Under the pieces are notes generated by a model. That model had not been told where the DNA came from. It saw only the letters and a program-made list of their open reading frames with translations, and searched no databases. Of a DNA stretch of 29,788 nt, positions 14,740-22,203 are shown one piece after another. The position numbers and the translations under genes were made by a program. Source of the DNA: DATDVT01 sp035289905 (GTDB lineage: Archaea; Nanobdellota; Nanobdellia; SCGC-AAA011-G17; GW2011-AR18); NCBI GenBank assembly GCA_035289905.1, contig DATDVT010000015.1, positions 1 to 29,788 of the forward strand. The letters are read 5' to 3'. How positions within the stretch are numbered: position 1 is the first letter of the stretch; the number at the start of each line of letters is the position of its first letter.

Positions 14740-15161
14740 AGAAAATACAAAGAAAACAAAAAAAAGCAATCTTTAATTATTTAGAAAATAGATATGGAAT
14801 ACCTCAAGAAATATTTAAAAAATATGAATTATATTCTGGTTCAGAAGAAAAAATCTCTTTAGGACCAAAAAATATTCTTAAATTCACAATTAATACTGGT
14901 CTTTTAATTTTAAGGAAGGAAAAACCAACAACTTCATTTTTTCAAACCTTTGGAAAGTATGTTAGTAAAAACTATATAATCCTAGATAAAGAACAAACGT
15001 TAGATTATATTAGAGGAAAAGATTTAGAGATAAATTCAGAATTACAGGGTTTTATTCTAATAAAATATGAAAATTTTAATATTGGGTGTGGATTTATAAA
15101 GAATAATCTTTTAAAAAATCAATTACCTAAGACCAGACAAACTGAACTAAAATTTATTTAG
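14733..15161 (+). CDS. PUA-like RNA-binding protein paired with the m5C methylase
   Basis: 142 residues, soluble, basic. Helical N-terminus (MLEKIQRKQKKAIFNYLENR), then a beta-rich region: ILKFTINTGLLILRK, NYIILDKEQTLDYIRGKDLE (about 89-108), GFILIKYENFNIGCGFIKNN and a C-terminal LPKTRQTELKFI. This order (G-x-L hydrophobic strands, a D-Y-I/L-R-G-x-D-L segment, a final GxGxxKNxxLKNxLP) resembles the PUA-type C-terminal domains of RsmF/NOP2-family methylases. It overlaps the methylase gene by 7 bp in another frame, suggesting coupled synthesis and a two-chain enzyme. It likely supplies RNA binding to the catalytic subunit. Assignment to the PUA class is by pattern, so moderately sure. Confidence 0.65.
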   Translation: MLEKIQRKQKKAIFNYLENRYGIPQEIFKKYELYSGSEEKISLGPKNILKFTINTGLLILRKEKPTTSFFQTFGKYVSKNYIILDKEQTLDYIRGKDLEINSELQGFILIKYENFNIGCGFIKNNLLKNQLPKTRQTELKFI

Positions 15162-15166
15162 AAACC

Positions 15167-15176
15167 CTTAAATATG
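15167..15176 (+). promoter_or_regulatory. TATA-like box for the small SAM methyltransferase
   Basis: CTTAAATATG centred about 25 bp upstream of ATG 15197, no SD; leaderless transcript expected. Confidence 0.5.
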
Positions 15177-15196
15177 TAATTTTAACATTAAAACCT

Positions 15197-15793
15197 ATGC
15201 CTTCTTTCATAAAAGATAAAATAAAAGAGTCTTTAATAATCTATCAAAAATATTCTGATTTATACAAAAAATATAATGAACATAAACTACTACAATTTCA
15301 ATTAAATGAATTTATTTCTAAACTTCCTAAAAAAGCAAGGGTTTTAGATGCTGGTTGTGGTACAGGAAGAGATGCAAAATATCTACAAGAAGAAGGCTTA
15401 GAAGTCTTAGCTGTAGATGTATCTGAGGAGATGTTAAAAGAGGCTAAAGAAAAGAATCTAAAAACGAAACAATTAGACCTAACAAAGGAAAAAACTGAAG
15501 AAAAATTTCAGGGAATTTGGTGTATGGCTTTAATATCAGAGCTTTCAAATGAAGAGGCACAAAAAGTAATAAATAACTTTCAAGAGATGTTAGATGATAG
15601 AGGTATATTGTATCTATCTATGAAATATGGGCAAGGAATAAAAGAACAAGAAGATCCACGTTATAATAATATAAAAAGAATATTTCAACTATATGATGAA
15701 GAAAAAACTAAAAAATTACTATCTAATTTTAAAATTCTAAAATTAATGAAATCAGAGGGTTGGTTGGAGGTTATAGCAACCTTAAATCCTTAA
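15197..15793 (+). CDS. class I SAM-dependent methyltransferase
   Basis: 198 residues with the Rossmann-like methyltransferase fold. Motif I is VLDAGCGTGRDAKYL (about 49-63), followed by the acidic strand end LAVDVSEEML (about 71-80) that binds the SAM ribose, and motif IV-like FQGIWCMALISEL. The N-terminal 45 residues are helical. The pattern matches methyltransferase type 11/25 proteins, which act on many small molecules; the substrate cannot be told. It has its own promoter and so is not clearly part of the methylase/PUA operon upstream. Its last 23 bp overlap the end of pth2 on the other strand. Confidence 0.85.
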   Translation: MPSFIKDKIKESLIIYQKYSDLYKKYNEHKLLQFQLNEFISKLPKKARVLDAGCGTGRDAKYLQEEGLEVLAVDVSEEMLKEAKEKNLKTKQLDLTKEKTEEKFQGIWCMALISELSNEEAQKVINNFQEMLDDRGILYLSMKYGQGIKEQEDPRYNNIKRIFQLYDEEKTKKLLSNFKILKLMKSEGWLEVIATLNP

Positions 15794-16118
15794 CTATTAA
15801 ATCTATCTTTTCAGATATATTTGGGCCAATTGCAACACACGTTTTGGTTCCTGGTTCAATCGTTGTTTTTCCAGCATCAGTAATCAAAGCTGTAATTAAT
15901 TTACTATCCTTGGCTCTTTGATTGTACTTTAATAATTCTTTCTCATCTTCTACCTTTAAAACAATCTTAGCCATTCCCTGCATTCTCCACTCTTTAATTG
16001 TTTCTTTATCCGATTTTAAAACAGCTTCAACTGCTGCATGTGCTACTTGGGAGGCGCACTTACCCTTTGGTAGTTTTAAGTCAGATCTAACTAAAATTAC
16101 TTGTTTATAATCTTGCAT
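15771..16118 (-). CDS. pth2: peptidyl-tRNA hydrolase, Pth2 type
   Basis: 116 residues from ATG 16118. It frees tRNA from prematurely released peptidyl-tRNA; Pth2 is the archaeal/eukaryal form, unrelated to bacterial Pth. Clear signature: QVILVRSDLKLPKGKCASQV followed by AHAAVEAV, then the central KIVLKVEDEKEL and ALITDAGKTTIEPGTKTCVAIGP with the conserved D-AG-T-I-PGT-T-AIGP core. Length is normal for the family. The frame continues upstream for 13 codons to ATG 16157 (a hydrophobic FSLFFFY stretch), but those codons cover the TATA box and are not conserved in the family, so 16118 is the start. It is convergent with and overlaps the SAM methyltransferase gene by 23 bp. Confidence 0.95.
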   Translation of the reverse strand: MQDYKQVILVRSDLKLPKGKCASQVAHAAVEAVLKSDKETIKEWRMQGMAKIVLKVEDEKELLKYNQRAKDSKLITALITDAGKTTIEPGTKTCVAIGPNISEKIDLIVKDLRLL

Positions 16119-16175
16119 ATAAAAAAAGAATAAACTAAACTTATAAAGTTTCTCCAAAAAACTTACGAAAAATTA
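16117..16175. repeat. promoter module, copy A (pth2 / small membrane gene)
   Basis: This ~58-bp stretch is nearly repeated at 16641-16697. Shared core: AATAAACTAA, ACTTATAAAGTT, CTCCAAAA, ACTTA. On the minus strand AACTTTATAAGTTT (near 16137-16150) is centred about 25 bp upstream of the pth2 ATG, a good TATA box. On the plus strand the same near-palindromic TATA could serve the small gene at 16205. Confidence 0.7.
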
Positions 16176-16204
16176 TACAAAACACATTTAAGGAATAATA
16201 GCCT

Positions 16205-16384
16205 ATGGCGAATATGAAAAAGACAAAAAGAAATATACTTGCTATTGCAGGAGTTTCAGGAATGGTACTAGGAATAGTATTAATAATTCCTTCATTTATG
16301 CAAGAAAAATATGCGATTGCTATATTTTCAGCAATATTAATGGTTACCGGATTAGTTTTGTTAGGTATTGCATTTGGTGATTAA
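16205..16384 (+). CDS. 59-aa membrane protein
   Basis: A short plus-strand frame from ATG 16205 to TAA 16382-16384. It begins MANMKKTKRN (basic, cytoplasmic), has two hydrophobic helices, about residues 11-27 (ILAIAGVSGMVLGIVLII) and 37-56 (IAIFSAILMVTGLVLLGIAF), and ends GD. It is followed 1 bp later by ATG 16386 of an 82-aa membrane protein, so the two are probably one operon. AAGGA about 10 nt upstream may act as an SD. No family is recognised. Composition and the position after promoter copy A make it likely to be a real gene. Confidence 0.6.
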   Translation: MANMKKTKRNILAIAGVSGMVLGIVLIIPSFMQEKYAIAIFSAILMVTGLVLLGIAFGD

Positions 16385-16385
16385 A

Positions 16386-16634
16386 ATGGAGAAAAGAAAA
16401 AACGTTTTAGATCTAAAACATAACAAGTATGTACAATATTATAATACAACAATTATTTTAATATTCACTTATGTAATTGGGTTAATTATCGCTATTATAA
16501 CTCAAAAAATAACATTAAACACGATTGGAATAATTATATTTATATCAATAATTTTTCTAGGAACTTGTGCATATATACTCTTAAATCTAAAAGACAATCT
16601 CCAATGCATAATAAAAGAAATTGAAAGCCTATAA
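16386..16634 (+). CDS. 82-aa membrane protein
   Basis: From ATG 16386, 1 bp after the stop of the 59-aa gene. A basic N-terminus (MEKRKNVLDLKHNKY) is followed by two transmembrane helices at about residues 21-40 (TTIILIFTYVIGLIIAII) and 47-68 (IGIIIFISIIFLGTCAYILL), and a short cytoplasmic tail with KDNLQCIIKEIESL. An upstream in-frame ATG at 16368 would add MHLVIK, but it lies inside the 59-aa gene, so 16386 is preferred. Function unknown; likely partner of the 59-aa protein. Confidence 0.65.
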   Translation: MEKRKNVLDLKHNKYVQYYNTTIILIFTYVIGLIIAIITQKITLNTIGIIIFISIIFLGTCAYILLNLKDNLQCIIKEIESL

Positions 16635-16640
16635 TTTTAC

Positions 16641-16697
16641 ATATAAAAAATAATAAACTAACTTATAAAGTTCTCCAAAAGACTTAAAAATAATTAA
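16641..16697 (+). repeat. promoter module, copy B (upstream of 61-aa membrane protein)
   Basis: Second copy of the module at 16117-16175, differing by a few substitutions and two single-base gaps. It carries ACTTATAAAGTT at 16661-16672 and lies upstream of the small membrane protein at 16712, giving a possible ~20-nt leader. The CAT before the module (end of the pth2 start codon in copy A) is also kept, though no pth2 copy follows. Confidence 0.7.
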
Positions 16698-16711
16698 AAA
16701 TCCAAAAATAG

Positions 16712-16897
16712 ATGAGAACATATGTATATCACTCAATTCCATATATTAGTACAATTTTTTTAACTATTGGTATTATTTGGTTATTGAAAGATTTGGGTTA
16801 TATAAAAGTAGATATTTCATGGTGGCCAGTAATATTCATCATTATTGGAGCAATAGGTATTCTTAAATTTATTAATAAGAAAATCTCTTCTACTTAA
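16712..16897 (+). CDS. 61-aa LiaF/DUF5668-like two-helix membrane protein
   Basis: 61 residues: MRTYVYHSIPYIS, a first helix at about 12-25 (STIFLTIGIIWLLKDLG), a short polar turn (YIKVDISWW) and a second helix at about 38-53 (PVIFIIIGAIGILKFI), ending NKKISST. The pattern of a G-hydrophobic helix, short acidic turn, W-W-P and a second hydrophobic helix with G-x-x-G is that of the LiaI/LiaF-type transmembrane domain found in small envelope-stress proteins of bacteria and archaea. The match is by pattern only. Its last 8 bp overlap the convergent ABC transporter gene. Confidence 0.65.
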   Translation: MRTYVYHSIPYISTIFLTIGIIWLLKDLGYIKVDISWWPVIFIIIGAIGILKFINKKISST

Positions 16898-18659
16898 TAT
16901 AGCCACCCTTTTGCAAATTCCATAATTTCCTGTATTGGCCTTCTTGTCTAATTAATTCGTTATGTTTACCCATTTGAACAATTCTACCTTTATCCATAAC
17001 AACAATTAAGTCAGCATTCATTATTGTAGATAATCTATGTGCAATAATTATACATGTTCTCTTCTCCATTAATCTATCTAATGCCCTTCTAATCTCAAAT
17101 TCAGTCTTAGAATCTAAAGCAGAAGTAGCCTCATCTAACACTAAAATTTTTTTATTTGCTAAAATTGCTCTTGCAATAGAAATCCTTTGTTTTTCACCAC
17201 CACTTAGCTTAATCCCTCTCTCTCCTACAATAGTATTGATCCCATTTGGAAAATGATTCATAACTTTATCTAACTGAGCAAATCTTATAGCTCTTAAAAC
17301 ATCTCTCCTCTTAGCTTGTGAATTAGCAAATTTAATATTATGATAAATAGTATCATCAAATAAAATACATTCTTGTGGAACAATGCTCATCTCGCTCCTC
17401 AAGGATTCTTGTTGATAATCCTTAATATTTCTACCATCAACTATAATCTCACCATGATCCACATCAAATAATCTGTATAACAATCTAATAACTGTAGTTT
17501 TTCCGCTACCTGAGGGCCCAACTAAAGCAATTTTCTTATAAGACTCAACACTTAAATTAAATTTATTCAATATTAATTTTTTATTATAAGAAAAATCGAC
17601 ATCATTAAACTCAATACTTGGTTCTTTAATATTTAATTCTTTAGCATTTGATCTATCTATAATCTCATTCTTAAATTTATCATAAGCAGATAAAGAAGCA
17701 AAATCTGTCATTCCTCTATAATAACCTCTTATCCCCCTTTCAAAAGAATATAAGCCCTCTAAAAGACTACCATAAGTCATATATAAAAATACAATATCCC
17801 CAACTGTTAATTCTCCTTGAATAAATCTTAATACAGCATAATAGAGTAAACAAATAAGACCCAAACTACTAATAATTACTAACCCAGATTCCCTCCACCT
17901 ACTTATGTCCCATGACTTTAAAAATAAAAAGTTTGTTTTTTCTGCAACTTTAGCATATTTTCTTTTAACAGCATCTTCTCTTCCGAAATACTTAATAGAT
18001 TCTACATTAGTTAATGTGTCACTCACAATGGATTTTTCTATGTCATCTGCCTTGTTTGCTTCAGCTCTGGCCAATCTTCCCTTGGAACTAAAATAAAAGG
18101 CATAGAACATATAAACTATTATTGTTACAAAAACAATAACTAAAGAAAAAAAATCTAAATAAATTAAAGATAAAGAAACTATAACAAATCTAAATACGAA
18201 TGACAAAAATTGAAAAACAAAAACATCAGTAATCTCCTCAATTGCTCTACTTCCCCTTAATAAAGAAGAAATTAATGCTCCGATTTTATTTGTAAAAAAA
18301 AATTTATATGAAAGCTCAATAATATGATTAAAAAATCTTTTTTTAACATCTAGAATCATATTTGTTTCTAATCTATTCAATACATGCATCCTAACCCATA
18401 AAACAATACCTTCTAATAGCTGGATTACTAAAAAAATTAAACCTAAAATTAAAATAAAAGATAAAAATTCATTCTTAGTAACTGTATTAGCAATAAATGC
18501 ACTACACTTATCTGTAAAAAATTTAAATACATAATTATTAGAAATATTTAATAATTCAGTAAAAAACACAAGGAAAACTAACAGAAGAAAGGTAAATTTA
18601 TATTTTTTTACTAGATTAAAATACTTCTTCAAACTATCCCTAGTACTTACTTTTTCCAT
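16890..18659 (-). CDS. ABC exporter, fused membrane and ATPase domains (MsbA/ATM-like)
   Basis: 589-residue half-transporter that should act as a homodimer. Residues 1-330 hold six transmembrane helices of the type-1 exporter fold. The ATPase follows: Walker A GPSGSGKTT (381-389), Q-loop VPQECILF, signature LSGGEKQR (485-492), Walker B ILVLDE (505-510) and the switch His in IIAHRLST. All catalytic residues are present. The substrate (lipid, peptide, drug or metal complex) cannot be told; gene neighbours give no clue. A TATA-like CTTTTATAAT sits 27 bp upstream of the ATG. The end overlaps the 61-aa membrane gene on the other strand by 8 bp. Confidence 0.92.
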   Translation of the reverse strand: MEKVSTRDSLKKYFNLVKKYKFTFLLLVFLVFFTELLNISNNYVFKFFTDKCSAFIANTVTKNEFLSFILILGLIFLVIQLLEGIVLWVRMHVLNRLETNMILDVKKRFFNHIIELSYKFFFTNKIGALISSLLRGSRAIEEITDVFVFQFLSFVFRFVIVSLSLIYLDFFSLVIVFVTIIVYMFYAFYFSSKGRLARAEANKADDIEKSIVSDTLTNVESIKYFGREDAVKRKYAKVAEKTNFLFLKSWDISRWRESGLVIISSLGLICLLYYAVLRFIQGELTVGDIVFLYMTYGSLLEGLYSFERGIRGYYRGMTDFASLSAYDKFKNEIIDRSNAKELNIKEPSIEFNDVDFSYNKKLILNKFNLSVESYKKIALVGPSGSGKTTVIRLLYRLFDVDHGEIIVDGRNIKDYQQESLRSEMSIVPQECILFDDTIYHNIKFANSQAKRRDVLRAIRFAQLDKVMNHFPNGINTIVGERGIKLSGGEKQRISIARAILANKKILVLDEATSALDSKTEFEIRRALDRLMEKRTCIIIAHRLSTIMNADLIVVMDKGRIVQMGKHNELIRQEGQYRKLWNLQKGGYIK

Positions 18660-18681
18660 TAAACGTATTTCGATTTACTAG

Positions 18682-18691
18682 ATTATAAAAG
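18682..18691 (-). promoter_or_regulatory. TATA-like box for the ABC exporter
   Basis: Minus-strand CTTTTATAAT, centred about 27 bp upstream of ATG 18659, no SD. Confidence 0.5.
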
Positions 18692-18694
18692 TTA

Positions 18695-19278
18695 TTAAAA
18701 ATTAATTTTTTTTAAAGCTAAAAAATAAAAAAAATCTAAACCCCTATTATCAGAACTAATTTCATGAACTATAGAGGCTGCTGATTGATTATTCCTAATT
18801 GAATCTTCAACTCTACTTTCATCAATAATAACATTAGATAAACACAAACAATTATTTTTTTTAAAAGAAAAAGATAAATTCTCTTTTCTCTCATCACCAA
18901 AATATATAATTCCATTTTCAACTAATCTTTTTACTCTCTTTTTAATATCGCTTAAATACAGATAATGATTTCCTCTACCAAAATAATCTATATGCCTTTT
19001 GTCTAAATGGAATAATGAAACTGAATAATCTTCAAAATTCCAACCAATTTTAACAGTTAAATCTATATTTTGTAAAACAACCTCATATCTCTTTTAATAT
19101 CTATAGATCTTCTCAGAGAGCCCATTAAAATAGAAGTAATTATCCTAGCTAATCTACGATCATAACAATCGCTAATAAAATCAAAAGAATCCTCTCTAAA
19201 TCTTAAAAAATTACCTAAAAAAGAAGGTCTTAGATTATAAGCACATTCATGACTATCAAATCTATAGACCTTTATCAC
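18695..19278 (-). pseudogene. unknown gene with a frameshift (about 194 aa if joined)
   Basis: The first frame (ATG 19278) reads 71 residues and stops at 19063: MIKVYRFDSHECAYNLRPSF through SLRRSIDIKRDM. A second frame, open from 19093 to a TAA at 18695-18697, gives 132 residues that look equally real (for example KIGWNFEDYSVSLFHLDKR, YLYLSDIKKRVKRLVENG, ASIVHEISSDNRGLDFFYFL) but has no ATG or GTG start. The two overlap at IKR, where an AAAA run lies (about 19092-19095): one extra base there would give SIDIKRYEVVLQNIDL and a continuous ~194-aa protein. So the gene is broken by a 1-bp loss, mis-sequenced, or uses recoding (the site is not a classic slippery heptamer). No family recognised. It lies 6 bp after porB. 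Confidence 0.65.
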
Positions 19279-19284
19279 ATCAAT

Positions 19285-20214
19285 TTAAACACTACATTTC
19301 TTTTTTAATTCTTCCCATTTTAAATCTATATTAGACTGAATCTTATCAACGATATCTTTATTATCCTTCCATAAATGTTTAAACCTTCCTTGCATTCTTA
19401 AAAAATTAATAACCGGTTCTTTTTTATCCTTGGGATCATAATTCAATTTCCATCTTTCAATACCGTTCTCAATAAAAACTTCAAATAATGGCCAAAAACA
19501 ACTATCGACTGCTCTTCTACAAACATGTATACCCTCCATAGCTAAATATCTCCAGCCAGGAACACATGGACTTAAGGTATTAATAAAACAAGGACCATTA
19601 ATTGAAACACCTGTAGAAACCTTTCTAACTAGATCTAAATAGTTAGAAGGAGAGGCTTGAGCAGTATAAGGTATTTCATGTGCTACAGCTACTTTAACAA
19701 TATCCTTTCTAAATTGTTCCTTTCCCTTGTGCTTTTCTCCAATTTGAGTTGTACTTGTCCAAGCACCGTATGGAGTAGCAGAACTTCTTTGAATCCCTGT
19801 ATTTTGATAAGCTTCATTATCTAAACAAACAAATAAAATATTATGCCCTCTTTCTAAAGCACCTGAAAAACTTTGTAAACCTATATCGTATAATCCTCCA
19901 TCACCAGAAAAAGCAATAAACTTGACATCTTCTTTTATTTTACCATTTCTCTTTAAAACATTATAAGCGGTCTCAACACCAGCCATAGTTGCAGCAACAT
20001 TCTCAAATGCACTATGAATAAAACTACATTTCCAAGATGTTTGTGGAAATTTTGAACTAGAGACCTCTAAACATGAAGTCGCACAACCAACAACTACCTT
20101 TTCTTTTATTCCTTGTAAAACCGCTCTGACTATTATCCCTTCACCACAGCCAGGGCATAAAGTATGTCCTCCAACAAATCTTTCTTCTCTATCGCTTAAT
20201 TCTTTTAGATTCAT
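19285..20214 (-). CDS. porB: pyruvate:ferredoxin oxidoreductase, beta subunit
   Basis: 309 residues. The beta subunit binds thiamine diphosphate and one [4Fe-4S] cluster, and with alpha, gamma and delta converts pyruvate plus CoA to acetyl-CoA, CO2 and reduced ferredoxin. Cluster ligands: Cys20-x2-Cys23 (LCPGCGEG), Cys48 in CATSCLE and Cys217 in LSPCVPGW. The thiamine motif is FSGDGGLYDIG (102-112) continuing to CLDNEAYQNTG (130-140). TPYGAWTSTTQIGEKHKGK is typical of pyruvate-type PorB rather than 2-oxoglutarate enzymes. Its start overlaps the end of porA by 4 bp (20211-20214), so it is the last gene of the por operon. Confidence 0.93.
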   Translation of the reverse strand: MNLKELSDREERFVGGHTLCPGCGEGIIVRAVLQGIKEKVVVGCATSCLEVSSSKFPQTSWKCSFIHSAFENVAATMAGVETAYNVLKRNGKIKEDVKFIAFSGDGGLYDIGLQSFSGALERGHNILFVCLDNEAYQNTGIQRSSATPYGAWTSTTQIGEKHKGKEQFRKDIVKVAVAHEIPYTAQASPSNYLDLVRKVSTGVSINGPCFINTLSPCVPGWRYLAMEGIHVCRRAVDSCFWPLFEVFIENGIERWKLNYDPKDKKEPVINFLRMQGRFKHLWKDNKDIVDKIQSNIDLKWEELKKKCSV

Positions 20215-21347
20215 TCTCTAACCCCAACATATCTAATTAACTCCTTACCTTTGCTCATTTCATTAAATACCTTTAAAATTTGAGAGTCATCCACATCTCT
20301 TCCACCTAATCCATATATATATTCAACTATATCTTCTCTGCCTAATGAACTTCTTACTTCATTGAATAAAATCCCACCAAAGTTACTAAAGGGATCATAT
20401 CTTTCCATAACTGCTAAATTCTTTATTTTACTCAACTTTTTCTTTAATAATTTATAATTAAAAGGTCTAAAGACTCTAACACCTAAAACACCTACTTTAT
20501 CTCCTTTCTCACGTAAACTATCAACAACATTCTTTGTAGTTCCAAATGTTGAACCAATAATTACAATCACTTTCTCTGCGTCTTTCACTTTATACTCTTC
20601 AAAAAAATCATATTTACGTCCAGAAACTAAAGAAAATTTTTTAAACACTTTTTTAATAATATCCACAGAATCAAACATTGCTTGTGCTTGTTTTCTTTTA
20701 TGTTCAAAATAATAATCAAATGTATCAAAAGGACCCACAGTAATTTCTTTATTTAATAGATCATATTTTGGTTTATACTCACCAATAAATTTTTTAATAA
20801 TCTTATCATCAAAAACATTCATATTTTCTACACAATGACTTGTTATAAAACCATCTTGGCAAACCATTACTGGTAAATTTAATTCTTCAGCTATCTTCAA
20901 ACCAATAAAACAATTATCATATATATCTTGTGTATTTTCTGAATAAAGTTGTAACCAACCAGAATTAGCAACTAACATTGTATCTGAATGATCACAATGA
21001 ATATTAATTGGACCACTTAATGCTCTATTTACTACTGGCATTAAAATAGGCAATCTCATAGAAGCTGCAATATAAACCATTTCAGCCATTAAGGCTAATC
21101 CTTGGGATGATGTAGTTGTCATAGCCCTTACCCCAGCAGCAGCCGCCCCAATAGTAGCACTCATAGCAGAATGTTCTGATTCAACATCTATCAACTCTCC
21201 GTTAACTTCTTTGTTAGAATAATATTTAGCATAAATTTCAATTATTTGTGTTTGAGGAGTAATTGGATAGGCTGCAATGACTTCTGGATCTATTTGTTTG
21301 ATAGCATAAGCTACTGCTTCATTTCCAGTCATTGCTTTTTTATTCAT
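20211..21347 (-). CDS. porA: pyruvate:ferredoxin oxidoreductase, alpha subunit
   Basis: 378 residues from ATG 21347. It provides the pyrimidine-binding side of the thiamine site and the substrate channel. The N-terminus MTGNEAVAYAIKQIDPEVIA followed by AYPITPQTQIIE is diagnostic, with SEHSAMSATIGAAAAGVRAM and TTSSQGLALMAEM following. An earlier in-frame ATG (21389) would add MNVLLKQLKVRGKK, but it sits deep in porD, while an SD GAGAGGG lies 6 nt before ATG 21347; the latter start is chosen. It overlaps the end of porD by 8 bp. The C-terminal part (VIVIIGSTFGTTKNVVDSLR, VFRPFNYKLL) is the expected domain II/III of PorA. Confidence 0.93.
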   Translation of the reverse strand: MNKKAMTGNEAVAYAIKQIDPEVIAAYPITPQTQIIEIYAKYYSNKEVNGELIDVESEHSAMSATIGAAAAGVRAMTTTSSQGLALMAEMVYIAASMRLPILMPVVNRALSGPINIHCDHSDTMLVANSGWLQLYSENTQDIYDNCFIGLKIAEELNLPVMVCQDGFITSHCVENMNVFDDKIIKKFIGEYKPKYDLLNKEITVGPFDTFDYYFEHKRKQAQAMFDSVDIIKKVFKKFSLVSGRKYDFFEEYKVKDAEKVIVIIGSTFGTTKNVVDSLREKGDKVGVLGVRVFRPFNYKLLKKKLSKIKNLAVMERYDPFSNFGGILFNEVRSSLGREDIVEYIYGLGGRDVDDSQILKVFNEMSKGKELIRYVGVRE

Positions 21348-21618
21348 TTTTTTCCCTCTCACTTTTAATTGCTTTAACAGGACATTCATTCAAACATAAT
21401 AAACAACCCTTACATTTAGTATAATCAAATTTAATAAATTTAGCACCTTTAGTTATAACAGCATTATCTGGACAAACACTCCAGCATATCATACAATCAA
21501 TACATTTTTCTTTTATATGTATTGGTTTAAATGTTCTCCAACCACTCATATCATTACTTTCATTATTACCCTTCTCTAATATTACTCCTCCATCCTCTAA
21601 TTCCTTCCACTTCTTCAA
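21340..21618 (-). CDS. porD: pyruvate:ferredoxin oxidoreductase, delta (ferredoxin) subunit
   Basis: 92 residues, an 8Fe-8S ferredoxin subunit that takes electrons from the beta subunit and passes them to ferredoxin. Two [4Fe-4S] boxes: CIDCMICWSVCP (about 39-50) and CKGCLLCLNECP (about 69-80), in the CxxCxxCxxxCP pattern. The start is TTG at 21618, whose TTGA overlaps the porC stop; the N-terminal WKELEDGGVILEKGN and SGWRTFKP match the family's conserved N-terminus, so the upstream TTG is better supported than the internal ATG at 21549. Its stop lies inside the first codons of porA. Confidence 0.92.
   Translation of the reverse strand: MKKWKELEDGGVILEKGNNESNDMSGWRTFKPIHIKEKCIDCMICWSVCPDNAVITKGAKFIKFDYTKCKGCLLCLNECPVKAIKSEREKNE
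21354..21360 (-). promoter_or_regulatory. Shine-Dalgarno that decides the porA start
   Basis: Minus-strand GAGAGGG with a 6-nt spacer to ATG 21347. It supports this ATG over the longer-frame ATG at 21389. Confidence 0.6.
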
Positions 21619-22172
21619 AGTTTACACTCTCCTAAACTCTCATAAGCCCTTCGCATTGCATTTATATTTCTTCTAACTAAATCCTTACCCAACTTAGTTA
21701 TAAAATATTTTTCAATATATTTCTCTAATGTTATTAATTTCAATCCAGCTAATTTAGCAACAGCACCCAACATAGCAGTATTAGATTTATTCATATTTAT
21801 CTCTTCTAAGGCTATCTTAGTTGCATCAATTACATAAACATCTTTATTAAAACCATATTTCTTCCTTACATCCAAACAACCACCTATAGAATTTACAATT
21901 AAAGAATTTTTTAAACCACTACAAACATTTACAGATTTTAATAAAGAATCATCTAATACAACAACAATATCTGGTTCTTTAATATTAAAATACATTCTTA
22001 TAGGTTTATCAGAAATCCTAACAAAAACCTGAATTGGTGCACCCTCTCTTGCTGCGCCATATTCTGGAAAGGCTTGAACATATTTACCTTCTTCATGAGC
22101 TGCCTCTGCTAACATCATTGCAGCAGTCTTAGCCCCTTGACCTCCCCTTCCATGAAACCTAATTTCTAACAT
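21615..22172 (-). CDS. porC: pyruvate:ferredoxin oxidoreductase, gamma subunit
   Basis: 185 residues from ATG 22172. The gamma subunit binds CoA and completes the four-subunit archaeal enzyme. The N-terminus MLEIRFHGRGGQGAKTAAMM is diagnostic (GRGGQG loop), followed by VQAFPEYGAAREGAPIQVFV (the YGxxxRGxP-like motif) and later NTAMLGAVAKLAG. The open frame extends 21 codons further to an ATG inside the next gene (22204 onward), but that part is a Phe-rich run with no family match and would cover the TATA box, so 22172 is used. It is first in the porCDAB operon. Confidence 0.93.
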   Translation of the reverse strand: MLEIRFHGRGGQGAKTAAMMLAEAAHEEGKYVQAFPEYGAAREGAPIQVFVRISDKPIRMYFNIKEPDIVVVLDDSLLKSVNVCSGLKNSLIVNSIGGCLDVRKKYGFNKDVYVIDATKIALEEINMNKSNTAMLGAVAKLAGLKLITLEKYIEKYFITKLGKDLVRRNINAMRRAYESLGECKL

Positions 22173-22189
22173 AAAATTAAAAAAATTAA

Positions 22190-22203
22190 AGAGATATATA
22201 AAG
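22190..22203 (-). promoter_or_regulatory. TATA box of the por operon
   Basis: Minus-strand CTTTATATATCTC is centred about 25 bp upstream of ATG 22172, with no SD. It marks the start of the four-gene por transcript. Confidence 0.6.

Noticed and set aside
16119..16157. Upstream ATG 16157 extending pth2 by 13 residues
   Set aside because: It covers the TATA box and adds a hydrophobic run not found in Pth2 proteins.
19085..19096. Programmed -1 frameshift in the unknown gene behind porB
   Set aside because: The site lacks an X-XXY-YYZ heptamer and no downstream structure is evident, so an indel or sequencing error is the simpler reading.
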